From Pelobates cultripes (Eukaryota; Chordata; Amphibia; Anura; Pelobatidae), in contig OW240915.1 in NCBI GenBank assembly GCA_933207985.1, positions 276,458,024 through 276,522,023 of the forward strand: DNA of 64,000 nucleotides. Direction: 5' to 3'. Shown here piece after piece: positions 1 to 11,010 of this stretch. Below the pieces are notes generated by a model. That model ran no database searches. It saw only the letters and a program-made list of their open reading frames with translations, and had not been told where the DNA came from. The number at the start of each line of letters is the position of its first letter. The first letter of the stretch is position 1. The translations under genes and the position numbers were made by a program.

Positions 1-1
1 A

Positions 2-425
2 TTAAAGGAACAGTCCAAGCACCATAACCAATAAAGTTCACTGTAGTGGTTATGGTGCCAGGGATGTCCTGGCACCCCCATTGTAAGGAGTAATGTCATT
101 TTAGAATGGTTTGACTTCTTACTTAGTGTCTGCTGGCAACTGCTCTCTGTCTCCACTAACTCAGCCACAGAGCTGAGTTAGCTCTCTGGTGGAACTAAGC
201 CCGGCAGTGCAGGGCTTAATTCATTGGCTGAGAGTAATCAGCTGACATTCTGAGCCAATGCGCTAGCCCTGCACTGCAAGGCTTCACTCGATCCAGCTCT
301 CTGGTTGAGGTAGTGGAGATGGGAAGTGGTGCCTAGGCTGACCCAAAGTAAGAAGTCTAACTATTCCACAATCCACAAACCATTGCAGGTTTAATTCCTG
401 GCACTATCATCACTACAACACTTAA
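2..425. mobile_element. TTAA-flanked fold-back MITE
   Basis: The segment begins and ends at TTAA. Its left arm (AGTGGTTATGGTGCCAGG near 44-62) recurs inverted near the right end as AGTGCCAGG-type sequence, and TTTGACTTCTTACTTAG near 110 recurs inverted near 350. The centre holds a second inverted pair built on CATTGGCTGA / GAGCCAATG around 223-262. It carries no open frame, so it would depend on a transposase supplied elsewhere; a TTAA target suggests piggyBac-type mobilisation, which is inference. The same centre is found again at 13430-13685. The window starts one base before it, so the left edge could extend further. Confidence 0.6.
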
Positions 426-775
426 TTTTCTAATTGCTTGAAATTAAAAATATGTTGATGTTTTGCTAATGTTATATATGCAAAATGTGGTTATTGAGTA
501 CCTTTTGAACTTAGAAAGGTATCTGTCAATGAGCTTTAAGTTAGCAGCTCTTTATAAACAAGAGTGAAGCCATGATCCATTATTAAATGTCATTATTACT
601 GTATTATTTATATAGCGCCAGCAAATTCCGTAGCGCTGTACAATGGGTGGACTAACAGACACGTAATTGTAACCAGACAAATGGACGCACAGGAACAGAG
701 GCATTGAGGGCCCTGCTCAATAAGCTTACATGCTAGAGGGAGTGGGGTACAGTGACACAAAGGGTATACAAAGTA

Positions 776-865
776 GGGGTCATGAAATAGGCTTCTAGAA
801 AAGTGATCACTGAGAAGTAGGGGTAATGAAATAGGTTGCTAGAAAAGTAATCACTGAGAACTTAG
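776..865. repeat. ~43-bp tandem duplication inside the LINE 3' region
   Basis: Two adjacent imperfect copies share the core ATGAAATAGG, CTAGAAAAGT and ATCACTGAGAA. They differ at a few bases, so the duplication is not recent. It lies in the 3' untranslated part of the minus-strand LINE. Confidence 0.7.
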
Positions 866-875
866 TAGGTTATTT

Positions 876-1752
876 TTATAGTTGCAGGAGAGGAGTCATG
901 GCGGGATAAAAACCTGCTAACAATTTAGATGATATGCTTTCCTGAAGAAGTGTGGAGACTAGGTGAAAGTCTAATGAAGAAGGGAAGGGAGTTCCACAGA
1001 AAAGGTGTGTGTCATCTGCATATAAATGATAATGGAAGCCAAGGGAAGCAGTATAGATAGAGAACAGTAGGGGACCAAGGAAAGAACATTGGGGAACACC
1101 AACAGAGAGGGGTTGGGGAGAAGAGGCAGAGCCAGAGAAAGAAACACTGAAAAAGTGTTGGAGAGGTAGGAGGAGCACAAGGAAAGAGCAGTATCCCGTA
1201 GACCAAGATTACGGAGAATGAAAAGAAGCTGTTGATGATCAACAGTTTCAAATGCAGCAGAAAGATCAAGGAGAATTAGGATAAAGTAATGGCCACGAGA
1301 TTTAGCAGTGATTAAATTGTTGGATACTTTGGTCACAGCTGTTTCAACAGAGCCACGAGTGCGGAATCCAGACTGAAGCAGGTCAAGCAGAGAGTTGGAT
1401 TCGAGGAAGTCTGTCAATCTCGCATACACAACTCTGTCAAGGATCTTGGATGGGGAGTTGGGGGTCAAGGTTTGGCTTTTTGAGAATCAGTGTTATGGTT
1501 GCATGTTTGAAGGGTGAGGGAAATGTGCTGGAGGAAAGGAAAAAAAATTAGTGAGAGGAAGAGCAAGAGAGGGAGACAGAGTGCGGATGAGATATGAGGA
1601 AATAGGATCAAGGGAACAGATGGTGGGGGGAAAACGTCTTCTGTTGTAGTAGGTGCAAATGAGCATAAAACAGCGGAGGGAGTGGGGTTGGGTGATGTAT
1701 TGGAAGGGTAGGGAGAGAGGTTAGAGATCTCTTCCCTGATTGTAGAAATCAT
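876..1752 (-). pseudogene. LINE ORF2 reverse transcriptase remnant
   Basis: The fragments lie in different minus-strand frames. 1465-1752 covers the region before the RT domain. 971-1468 carries the finger and palm motifs, including LLDLSAAFETVDH with the first catalytic Asp kept. 876-1178 carries YADDTHLF, the catalytic YxDD box. Directly after YADD the protein jumps to a C-terminal segment ([15 protein letters not shown]), which shows the internal deletion. LINE ORF2 normally reverse-transcribes its own RNA at a nicked target; this copy cannot make a complete protein. The closest relative in the window is the plus-strand copy at 8.1-9.8 kb. Confidence 0.8.
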
Positions 1753-2225
1753 CTCAGTGAAGTGAGTTGCAAAGTTTGAGGCGGACAGGGTGGTAGGAGG
1801 AGGGGGAGCAACACGGCAAAGGAGAACATTAAAAGTGTGAAATAGTCATTTGGGTTCGTGGGAGAGTGTGGATATGTGGGTATTGAAGTAATTTACTTTT
1901 GCAGAGGAAATAGCCAGAGTGTAGGAATGCAGCATAAATGTATAGTAGAGGAAGTCAGGAGCAGAGTGAGACTTCCTCCAACAGCGTTTAGCAGTTCTTG
2001 AATATTTTTGGAAATATCAGGTCAGCTTGGTGTGCCAGGGTTGTAATTGGGAGCGGTTGCTGAGTTTAAATGTAGGAGGTGCCATGATGTCTAGTTGATA
2101 GGAGAGAGTGGAGTTGTAGAGTGAGGTTGCAGGGTTAGGGCAAGTGAGATTTGAGATGGGTAAAAGGAGAGTTAGGAGTTTGGTGGAGAAATGCTGGAGA
2201 TCAAGGCAGTGGAGGTTTCTGCTTA

Positions 2226-4241
2226 GTAAAACAACTTAAAGTCATAATATACAATGAGAAAATATAATACTTTAGTCTTACCAGTATAAAAACAATCTGA
2301 CAACTATTAATCACACACTAAACCATGGACACTATACTAAGGAAAAACAGAAATAATTTTGCTTTGATGAAAGGGTTGTGGCAGCCATTTTGGTAGTGCG
2401 TGCACCAATTAACACCAACATAGAGTACAGAATGTGCATAACAATACACAATAATAGTGTAATACACAATAATAGTGCAGTACACAATAATTTCTGGCTC
2501 AAGATGGGAGAAGTTGTTTTTATAAACCCATTTCTTTCAAATCTAATGCAAAACGCATGGACTTTTGACAGGATAGTCACAGTGATACTGTGGGAAGCAC
2601 CGAACCTCTGCTCAAACTTGAATAATTGATTAATCTATTCTTTGAATTCAGTTCCTTCATCCAATGATGGAAGATTTAAGCAGAAGCAAGGGCACCTCAT
2701 CCCACAGGGAATACCCGTACCCCCAAAAAACAACAACAACAAACAAAATAGTATATTCTGCAGAATATGTAACTAGTAACCGGGCCACAGAGTATGAAAT
2801 AATAGCTAATCACAGTCTCTACCTGCGTATATTCATTAGTATAAAGCAAAAATCTACAGCAGCTGTGCCCAAAAGGTACATCCCCAGAGGTTTTAAAACT
2901 ACAGCTTCCATGATGCTTTGTCATGCTAAATGCTTTTCAAAGACATGCAAAGCATCACAGGAGTTGTAGTTCTACAACATCTGGGGATCTACCTTTCAAG
3001 CACTCAAGATAGTATGCAGCACATCATTGTAAATATAAATAACCATGTAACTATTTTTTTTTTTAATTTTTTTTTTTACCAGAGGCCTTTCTTATTTGAA
3101 ATAATTTTCTTTCCATTTTAAAAATGACTAATAGGTCAACTTTAAGGTGATATCATGTTGTTGTTTTTTTTTTCCAGATTGCAAGATTGTCCTTTAGCCA
3201 CCACCGTCCTGTCCTTTAGCCACCACCCTAAACATTTTTAAAACCTTTGTTATTTAAAAAAAAGACCTTTAACAAATTTGTTGTAAGCAAAACAAACTCT
3301 GATATAGCTACTGGGCAAAGTCATAAAACAATGTGTGTGCCAGTCACAATTCAGATATGTCAACCATACTCTTAACTGCAACTGATGTCTGGCACATTGC
3401 AATCACTTCAGGGCCAGGAGTCTCTTCCTATTCATCATCTATATCAATAGATAACTCCAGTCTCTAGATAGAATATCAGTGTTTTTTTTGTCTGTAGGCT
3501 TTTATTTTGGTAATTATTATTATTATTATTATTATTATGTTTATAAACAGCAGTTTGTGCATGCTGTTATTTTTCTCACCCTCCGCAAGACTTTAGATAA
3601 TGTAGTTCACCAACTATAAACTTTTGGAGTGTGCCTGGTGGAGGATCATTTTCCAGTCCTTCCAAATTTGTATCCAAATAAAAAAACATATTGCTTATCA
3701 GGATCTGCTTAATGAAGTTCAGGAACATCACTTGGCTTCTTGGGGATATGATGAACTTTTTCAAATCACAAAGTAATTTTCCTCCTAGAGAAATAGTAAT
3801 AGGAATCTTACGTTATTCATTCTATGCATGAAATGATAGAAACTGTACGGCTATCTGGACGAGAACGCCAGGAATTTATGATAGTAGCGCTTCCTTAGAT
3901 CTTTAATATAACAAAGAGTATTTTCAATCTTGCTTAAAAATAACATAAATTTTTGTTAAAGAAAGGCACATTCGTGATCTCTCTTCGATGTTGGGGGTTG
4001 AAGGGAATCTTCAGACACGGAATCCACCTATTTTGTCTGGTTTCTTTAGTCTTTCATGTAGGCATTACATTCTGAATTTAATGATCATTGCAATATAACA
4101 ATGCAATGATTTGTGGACCCAGGACATACTTGAAAACAAGAGAAATCTCAATGTATCTTTCCTGGTAAAATATTTTATAAATAAAATAAATAAATTATAA
4201 ATAAAATATAAATAAATAATAAATAAATCTTTCCTTGGCAG
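2226..4241. other. AT-rich DNA without a recognised gene
   Basis: No coding frame here looks like a known protein. It contains poly-T runs (3054-3079), a short tandem duplication of GTCCTTTAGCCACCACC near 3190-3226, an (ATT)n microsatellite near 3515-3537 and an AAAT-rich stretch at 4170-4229 just before the Tc1 element. Short open frames appear to be chance. Confidence 0.6.
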
Positions 4242-4422
4242 TACAGGGAGTGCAGAATTATTAGGCAAATTAGTATTTTGACCACATCATCCTTTTTATG
4301 CATATTGTCTTACTCCAAGCTGTATAGGCTCGAAAGCCTACTACCAATTAAGCATATTAGGTGATGTGCATCTCTGTAATGAGAAGGGGTGTGGTCTAAT
4401 GACATCAACACCCTATATCAGG

Positions 4423-4442
4423 TGTGCATAATTATTAGGCAA
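4423..4442 (+). repeat. inner direct repeat of the left Tc1 inverted terminal region
   Basis: TGTGCATAATTATTAGGCAA here is an inverted match to 6121-6140. It is also related to the outermost 25 bases of the element (4244-4268 and 6305-6329). Four such sites make the IR/DR arrangement, in which transposase binds both inner and outer repeats. Confidence 0.8.
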
Positions 4443-4461
4443 CTTCCTTTCCTTTGGCAAA

Positions 4462-6001
4462 ATGGGTCAAAGAAGGACTTGACAGGCTCAGAAAAGTCAA
4501 AAATAGTGAGATATCTTGCAGAGGGATGCAGCACTCTTAAAATTGCAAAGCTTCTGAAGCGTGATCATCGAACAATCAAGCGTTTCATTCAAAATAGTCA
4601 ACAGGGTCGCAAGAAGCGTGTGGAAAAACCAAGGCGCAAAATAACTGCCCATGAACTGAGAAAAGTCAAGCGTGCAGCTGCCACGATGCCACTTGCCACC
4701 AGTTTGGCCATATTTCAGAGCTGCAACATCACTGGAGTGCCCAAAAGCACAAGGTGTGCAATACTCAGAGACATGGCCAAGGTAAGAAAGGCTGAAAGAC
4801 GACCACCACTGAACAAGACACACAAACTGAAATGTCAAGACTGGGCCAAGAAATATCTCAAGACTGATTTTTCTAAGGTTTTATGGACTGATGAAATGAG
4901 AGTGAGTCTTGATGGGCCAGATGGATGGGCCCGTGGCTGGATTGGTAAAGGGCAGAGAGCTCCAGTCCGACTCAGACGCCAGCAAGGTGGAGGTGGAGTA
5001 CTGGTTTGGGCTGGTATCATCAAAGATGAGCTTGTGGGGCCTTTTCGGGTTGAGGATGGAGTCAAGCTCAACTCCCAGTCCTACTGCCAGTTCCTGGAAG
5101 ACACCTTCTTCAAGCAGTGGTACAGGAAGAAGTCTGCATCCTTCAAGAAAAACATGATTTTTATGCAGGACAATGCTCCATCACACGCGTCCAAGTACTC
5201 CACCGCATGGCTGGCAAGAAAGGGTATAAAAGAAGGAAATCTAATGACATGGCCTCCTTGTTCACCTGATCTGAACCCCATTGAGAACCTGTGGTCATAG
5301 AAACATAGAAACATAGAATGTGACGGCAGATAAGAACCATTCGGCCCATCTAGTCTGCCCAATTTTCTAAAAACTTTCATTAGTCCCTAGCCTTATCTTA
5401 TAGTTAGGATAGCCTTATGCCTATCCCATGCATGCTTAAACTCCTTTACTGTGTTAACCTCTACCACTTCAGCTGGAAGGCTATTCTATGCATCCACTAC
5501 CCTCTCAGTAAAGTAATACTTCCTGATATTATTTTTAAACCTTTGTCCCTCTAATTTAAGACTATGTCCTCTTGTTGTGGTAGTTTTTCTTCTTTTAAAT
5601 ATAGTCTCCTCCTTTACTGTGTTGATTCCCTTTATATATTTAAATGTTTCTATCATATCCCCCGTGTCTCGTCTTTCCTCCAAGCTATACATGTTAAGAT
5701 CCTTTAACCTTTCCTGGTAAGTTTTATCCCGCAATCCATGAACCAGTTTAGTAGCCCTTCTCTGAACCCTCTCTAAGGTATCAATATCCTTCTGAAGATA
5801 CGGTCTCCAGTACTGTGGTCCATCATCAAATGTGAGATTTACAAGGAGGGAAAACAGTACACCTCTCTGAACAGTGTCTGGGAGGCTGTGGTTGCTGCTG
5901 CACGCAATGTTGATGGTGAACAGATCAAAACACTGACAGAATCCATGGATGGCAGGCTTTTGAGTGTCCTTGCAAAGAAAGGTGGCTATATTGGTCACTG
6001 A
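4462..6001 (+). pseudogene. Tc1-family DD34E transposase, broken
   Basis: The product would cut and rejoin DNA at TA sites. After an N-terminal helix-turn-helix region (KIVRYLAEGCSTLKIAKLL; second HTH with RTIKRFI) come the catalytic blocks LWTDEMRVS, FMQDNAPSHAS and NPIENLW, so D, D and E are all present. The likely original ATG is 4462-4464, but the frame there is shifted by one base compared with the rest. The frame open into the body instead runs through from TIR sequence upstream (from 4389). The coding region is split after ENLW by the LINE insertion at 5297-5820; the C-terminal part resumes at about 5818 and ends with TGA at 5999-6001. Two independent lesions make it non-functional. 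Confidence 0.9.
5297..5820 (-). mobile_element. CR1-like LINE 3' end inserted in the Tc1 transposase
   Basis: On the minus strand this encodes the C-terminus of a LINE ORF2 (WRPYLQKDIDTLERVQRR, LVHGLRDKTYQERL, YYFTERVVDAWNSLP-type) and ends in short repeats of the type TTCTATG, as CR1-like tails do. The 8-bp target duplication CTGTGGTC lies at 5289-5296 and 5813-5820. Only the 3' end inserted, which is usual for 5'-truncated LINE insertions. Another copy of the same tail lies at 53072-53201. It postdates the Tc1 element. Confidence 0.85.
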
Positions 6002-6469
6002 TTTGTTTTTGTTTTGTTTTTGAATGTCAGAAATGTATATTTGTGAATGTTGAGATGTTATATTGGTTTCACTGGTAATAATAAATAATTGAAATGGGTA
6101 TATATTTGTTTTTTGTTAAGTTGCCTAATAATTATGCACAGTAATAGTCACCTGCACACACAGATATCCCCCTAACATAGCTAAAACTAAAAACAAACTA
6201 AAAACTACTTCCAAAAATATTCAGCTTTGATATTAATGAGTTTTTTGGGTTCATTGAGAACATGGTTGTTGTTCAATAATAAAATTAATCCTCAAAAATA
6301 CAACTTGCCTAATAATTCTGCACTCCCTGTATTCAGAACAATATTATCAGTGGTTAAGGATAATTTTGGTTGAATGAAAATACGTTGATGTCCTTAAAAA
6401 TCAAAGTTATCTTGTTGAGTCTTGCCAGCTGATTAATAACGTTCCTCACAAAGAAGATGAGTTAATACA

Positions 6470-7062
6470 TTAAAGGGACACTATAGTCACCAGAACAACT
6501 ACAGCTTATTGAATTTGTTCTGGTGAGTAGAATCATTACCTTTAGGCTTTTTGCTGTAAACACTGTCTTTTCAGAGAAAATGCAGTATTTACATTACAGC
6601 CTACTGATAACTTCAGTGGCCACTCCTCAGATAGCTGTTGGAGAACCTTCCTGGTTAATGGCTGCCTAAAATACATTCAGTATCTCCTCCCTCTGCATGC
6701 AGACACTGAACTTTCCTCATAGAGATTCATTGATTCAATTAATCTCTATGAGGAGATGCTGATTGGCCAGGGCTGTGTTTGAATTGTGCTGGCTCTGCCC
6801 CTGATATGCCTCCTTTTCAGTCTCAGCCAATCCAATGGAGAAGCATTGTGATTGGATTAGGCCACCACTTCTGATGATATCAGCAGACAGCTTGTTTTTC
6901 TGAGGCAAACAGCATGCAGAGCTACAGCTTCAGGCTTGAATACAAGTAAAATTTTGAGATATTTAGGGAGGCATGAGGAGCCCAGGGGGGCTAGATGGTG
7001 GTTTTAACACTATAGGGTCAGAAATACATGTTTGTGTTCCTGACCCTATAGTGTTCCTTTAA
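6470..7062. mobile_element. TTAA MITE, ACACTATAG family
   Basis: The 593-bp element is bounded by TTAA (6470-6473 and 7059-7062). The termini are TTAAAGGGACACTATAGTCA and, inverted, TTAAAGGAACACTATAGGGT. No protein is encoded. Close relatives lie at 57214-57769, with more distant ones at 43520-43974, 48560-48803 and 54800-55906. It is a non-autonomous DNA element; the TTAA preference points to piggyBac-type transposase, which is inference. Confidence 0.8.
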
Positions 7063-7662
7063 CTTTCTCTCAGGTATCTCGTAACACTATCTCTCAGATA
7101 GTATTTAAAGTCATATCTTACCATAAGTATCTATCTCTAATATGACACATTATCTAGTTGTATGTTTGTGGTACAAACCATCATCATCATGATAATTAAT
7201 TCCACAGAACACAGCTGTAAGATTAGTTCCACATCATCTGCAGGTTGTTGGGATACAATCAAGGTGTAAAATGAAGAATATAAAATTAACTCCTTCAAAA
7301 CGGTGCCCAGCAACTGTGTCCATAATTGACCCAGTGAACGTAGGCAGAGATCGCGAACTTGCATCTCTGGAAGACATTTGCAGCATGAATATATTTATTA
7401 TGGAACACTAGAAACAATATAAACAAAATATGGCTCAAACCAAGACGGTCATGTAGCAGTGAACATATTTTAATGCAAATAGTGGCAATTTAAACATATT
7501 AAACTAATGTATCTCCATGCTGTGTAAGAATAAAGTTTGCATATGTTTCTTGTTAAATAAATTTGATCTTTCAAATCAATAATAACATCTATTCCAGGAC
7601 ATCTTTATATAGAATGTAATATATATACAATTACAATAGTATAGCTAATTAAACATATATGG
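7063..7662. other. AT-rich DNA without a recognised gene
   Basis: No protein-like frame, RNA gene or clear repeat was recognised here. It includes a short (CAT)n near 7178-7190. Confidence 0.5.
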
Positions 7663-8084
7663 CAGAGGTACCCAAATTCTTTTTGCCGTGGAACCGTTTG
7701 ACATAGTTTACCAACATTGTGGAACCCTCCGAAAATAATTTGCACTGTAGCACAAACCTTTTAATTAACAGAGCGTAATGTCTTCTTTTTCTCTACAGAT
7801 AGTAAACAGACTGTAGTACTTACGGGCAGATGTGCTTCTGTGAGTAGAGTTGGTGTTTGTATATTATTTTAGAATTTTAATACATTGGTATGTTTGTATG
7901 TTATGTTTGCATTTACGTGTAGTGTTGGATTTTAAATATGGATGTACATTTGTGTGTAGTACTGATGTTTGAGTGAAGGGCGTGTATAGGAGTATAGGAG
8001 TGTCTTTGTATGTCATGTTTTGTTTGCAGGGTGTGTTTGGTTGCTGGGATGTCTGCACATACACACATATATATATATATACGA

Positions 8085-10072
8085 CTATTTCACACATTTA
8101 ACTCTCTTCTTCGCCCTGCTGTTCCTCCTCCACCTACTAACTTGACCGCCTCAGACTTTGCAACTCACTTCACTGACAAGATCTCTACAATGAGAGAAGA
8201 GATCTCTCATCTTTCTTCTTCCCCTTACAATACTTCCCCTAACTTCACTCCCTCTGCTGTTCTATGTTCATTCGCACCCGCTACATTGGAAGAGGTTTCT
8301 GCTATGCTCCAGTCCTCCCGCCCCACCACCTACTCCCTAGATCTAATTCCCTAGCATCTCATCCGTACTCTGTCTTCTTCTCTTTCTCCATCTCTCACTA
8401 AAATTCTCAATCTCTCTCTCTCCTCTGGTATATTTCCATTGCCCTTCAAACATGCAACTGTAACCCCAATTCTAAAGAAGCCCAATCTTGACCCTAACTC
8501 CCCATCCAACTATTGTCCTATCTCGCTACTGCCTTTTGCATCCAAGATCCTTGAAAAAATTGTGTATGCGAGATTGACAGACTTCCTCGAGTCCAACTCT
8601 CTGCTAGACCCGCTTCAGTCTGGTTTCCGCGCTAAGCACTCTGTGGAAACGGCATTGACCAAAGTATCCAATGATTTACTCGCTTCAAAATCTCGTGGTC
8701 ACTACTCTATCCTATTTCTCCTTGACCTGCCTGCGGCTTTTGACACTGTTGATCATCAACAGCTTCTTCTCATCCTCCGCAATATCGGTCTACAAGATAT
8801 TAGTCTCTCCTGGTGCTCCTCCTGTCTCTCCCAGTGCTCTTTTAGTGTTTCTTTCTCTGGCTCTGCTTCTTCTCCCCAACTCCTCTCTGTTGGTGTACCC
8901 CAAGGTTCAGTCCTTGGTCCCCTAATGTTCTCCATCTATACTGCCTCCCTTAGTTAACTCATTAGCTCCTTTGGCTTCCAATATCATTTCTATGCAGATG
9001 ACAGGCAAATCTACCTGTCCTCTCCTGATCTCTCCCCGTCCCTCTTGACTAGTGTCTCTGACTGCCTCTCTGCTGTTTCTTACTGGATGGCTGCCCACTT
9101 CCTTAAACTAAACTTGACCAAAACTGAAATTCTGGTCTTTCCTCCCTCAAGTGTGGTTATTCCTGTGTCTGTCTCCCTCCAAGTCAACGGTGCTACCATC
9201 AGCTCCACCACGCAGGCTCGCTGCCTAGGTGTTCTCTTCTCTCCTTCAAGCCTCATGTTCAATTTATCGCCAAATCCTGTCATTTTCATCTAAAAAACAT
9301 TGTGCGCATCCGCCCCTACTTAAAGCCAGATGCGACTAAGGTGTTTGTCCATTCCACTGTCCTTTCTCGCCTTGACTACTGTAATCCGCTTCTCAGTGGT
9401 CTTACGTGCTCCCAACTTGCGCCGTTACAGTCCATAATGAATCCGGCGGCGAGGCTCATCTTCCTGTCCGCCCGCACCTCCCATGCCTCACCCTTCTGTC
9501 AGGCCCTACATTGGCTTCCTATAAAATATAGAGCTCAATTTAAAATTCTGGTTTTTGCTTTCAAATCTCTACATAATGCTGCTCCCACCTATCTATCCTC
9601 CCTTATACACAAGTATGTCCCGTCTAGGCCCTTACGATCTGCTGAAGACTTACGTCTATCTTCTGTCCGTACTCCCACCTCTGATGCTCGCCTTCAAGAT
9701 TTCTCGAGGGCTGCACCATTCCTGTGGAACTCGCTTCCCTCCTCCGTTAGATGCTCACCCAGTCTCCACTCCTTCAAAAAATCGTTAAAAACCCACTTCT
9801 TCATAAAAGCGTATCAATTAAACTGTTAATAGCTCCTGACTGATTCCTCTTCTGAAACTGTCACTAGTCTAATACTATCCTTACCTTTTTGTGTCATTTT
9901 ACCCCACTCCCTCTAGCATGTAAGCTCATTGAGCAGGGCCCTCAACCCCTTTGTTCTTGTGTGTCCAACTTGTCTGGTTACAACTACATGTCTGTCCACC
10001 CATTGTAAAGCACTGCGGAATTTGACGGCGCTCTATAAATATCATAATAATAATAATAATAATAATAATAAT
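8085..10072 (+). mobile_element. L2-type LINE, plus strand
   Basis: A 5'-truncated LINE of about 2 kb. It begins in the linker before the RT domain, runs through RT and the C-terminal region, and ends in GCTCTATAAATATCATAA followed by (TAA)n to 10072, a typical L2 tail. It lies between the TG-rich and CA-rich arms of the surrounding repeat and so inserted into it. The protein closely resembles the minus-strand copy at 0.6-2.2 kb and is more complete. Confidence 0.88.
8098..9829 (+). pseudogene. L2 ORF2 reverse transcriptase, stops and one frameshift
   Basis: One frame runs from about 8098 to 9293 with two in-frame stops (TAG 8352-8354, TAA 8955-8957). After a frameshift near 9295 the C-terminus continues at 9302-9829. 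Visible motifs are [53 protein letters not shown] (motif A Asp kept), [19 protein letters not shown] at 8991-9002, and C-terminal LHWLPIKYRAQFKI and LWNSLPSS. The endonuclease domain is missing through 5' truncation. It is inactive, but relatively few lesions separate it from a readable RT. Confidence 0.9.
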
Positions 10073-10980
10073 ATACATACACATTAACAAACAGTAACAC
10101 ACTGCAGCACACACACACACACAGTCATATACACACTGACACACAGATAAACACACATACACACTCTGAAACACACATTTGGACATACACACCCCCTCAG
10201 ATATACACACTGACACACAGATACACACACACCGACAAATACACACACTGGCATGTACACACAGATTCACACAGATACACACACATTCAAATACACACAC
10301 TGGCACACACACACACACACAGATTCACACACAGACAGATACACACACTGGCACAAAGATACACACACTCAGGTACACACACTGACAGATACAGTGACAC
10401 ACTGAACATACATACACAGGTACACACACACTGGCACAAATATACACACACACTTAGACACACATACACTGGCACACAGATACACACACAGACACATACA
10501 CACACAGATACATACACTGACACAAAGATAGGCATACTGACACATATACACTTAGATACACACTGGCACTGGCACACTGACACAGATGCACACACTGGCA
10601 AATACACACACTGCCAGATACAAACAAATACACACCATGGCACATACATACACACTTAGATGCACACACTGACAAATATAATGACACACAGGTACATACA
10701 CTGAGACAAAACACAGCTTGACATATAGATACATATACTGGCACAAACACACTGACACAGATACACACACTGGCACATACACACACTCAGATCCAGACAC
10801 TGACACAGATACACACAGTGATACATGCACACATGGACATACAGATAGATACACACACACACTGGCAAATACACACACTCAGATACACACACTTACATAC
10901 ACACTGACACACATATACACACACTCAGATACACACAGTGACAAATGCACTTGACACACAGATACATACACATACACAGG
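10073..10980. repeat. CA-rich minisatellite
   Basis: About 0.9 kb of imperfect 10-30 bp units such as ACACACACTGGCACA and AGATACACACACTGACAC. The cysteine/valine-rich frames on the minus strand and histidine/threonine-rich frames on the plus strand are by-products of this repeat. Confidence 0.9.
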
Positions 10981-11010
10981 TAATAATGTTTATATTTGCG
11001 GTCATCCTCA

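Larger units (their letters stand above)
591..2225 (-). mobile_element. L2-type LINE, minus strand, internally deleted
   Basis: Read on the minus strand this is a 5'-truncated non-LTR retrotransposon. It ends at 591 in the L2-style tail GGCGCTATATAAATAA followed by short TAA-type repeats. Upstream on that strand come a linker with the FTDKIST-like MISTIREEIS stretch (1465-1752) and reverse transcriptase motifs (971-1468). About 0.7 kb is missing compared with the plus-strand copy at 8.1-10.1 kb, between the YADD motif and the C-terminal LWNSLPSS-like motif. Stops and frameshifts break the frame throughout, so it is dead. The L2/CR1 clade call rests on protein and tail motifs; the exact family is not determined. 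Confidence 0.8.
4244..6329 (+). mobile_element. Tc1/mariner-type transposon, interrupted by a LINE
   Basis: The ends are CAGGGAGTGCAGAATTATTA and its inverse TAATAATTCTGCACTCCCTG, flanked by TA at 4242-4243 and 6330-6331, the standard Tc1 target duplication. Each end holds two transposase-site-like repeats (outer and inner), giving an IR/DR layout as in Sleeping Beauty-type elements. Without the 524-bp insertion at 5297-5820 it is about 1.56 kb, a normal Tc1 length. It encodes one DD34E transposase, here broken. Confidence 0.93.
7663..11010. mobile_element. TG/CA-rich dispersed repeat, copy 1, with nested L2 LINE
   Basis: The left edge CAGAGGTACCCAAATTC resembles a hAT terminus, but I found no matching right end or target duplication. 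The left arm (7850-8050) is TG-rich with motifs GTAGAGTTGGTG and GTAGTGTTGG; the right arm (10073-10979) is CA-rich. Both arms match 38340-40615, where the order is the same but a different element sits between them. So the two are copies of one family, interrupted independently by an L2 LINE here and by a hAT element there. Exact outer limits are uncertain. Confidence 0.6.

Noticed and set aside
9926..10954. Several cysteine/valine-rich and histidine/threonine-rich open frames
   Set aside because: They are translations of the CA-rich minisatellite in different frames, with no domain structure.
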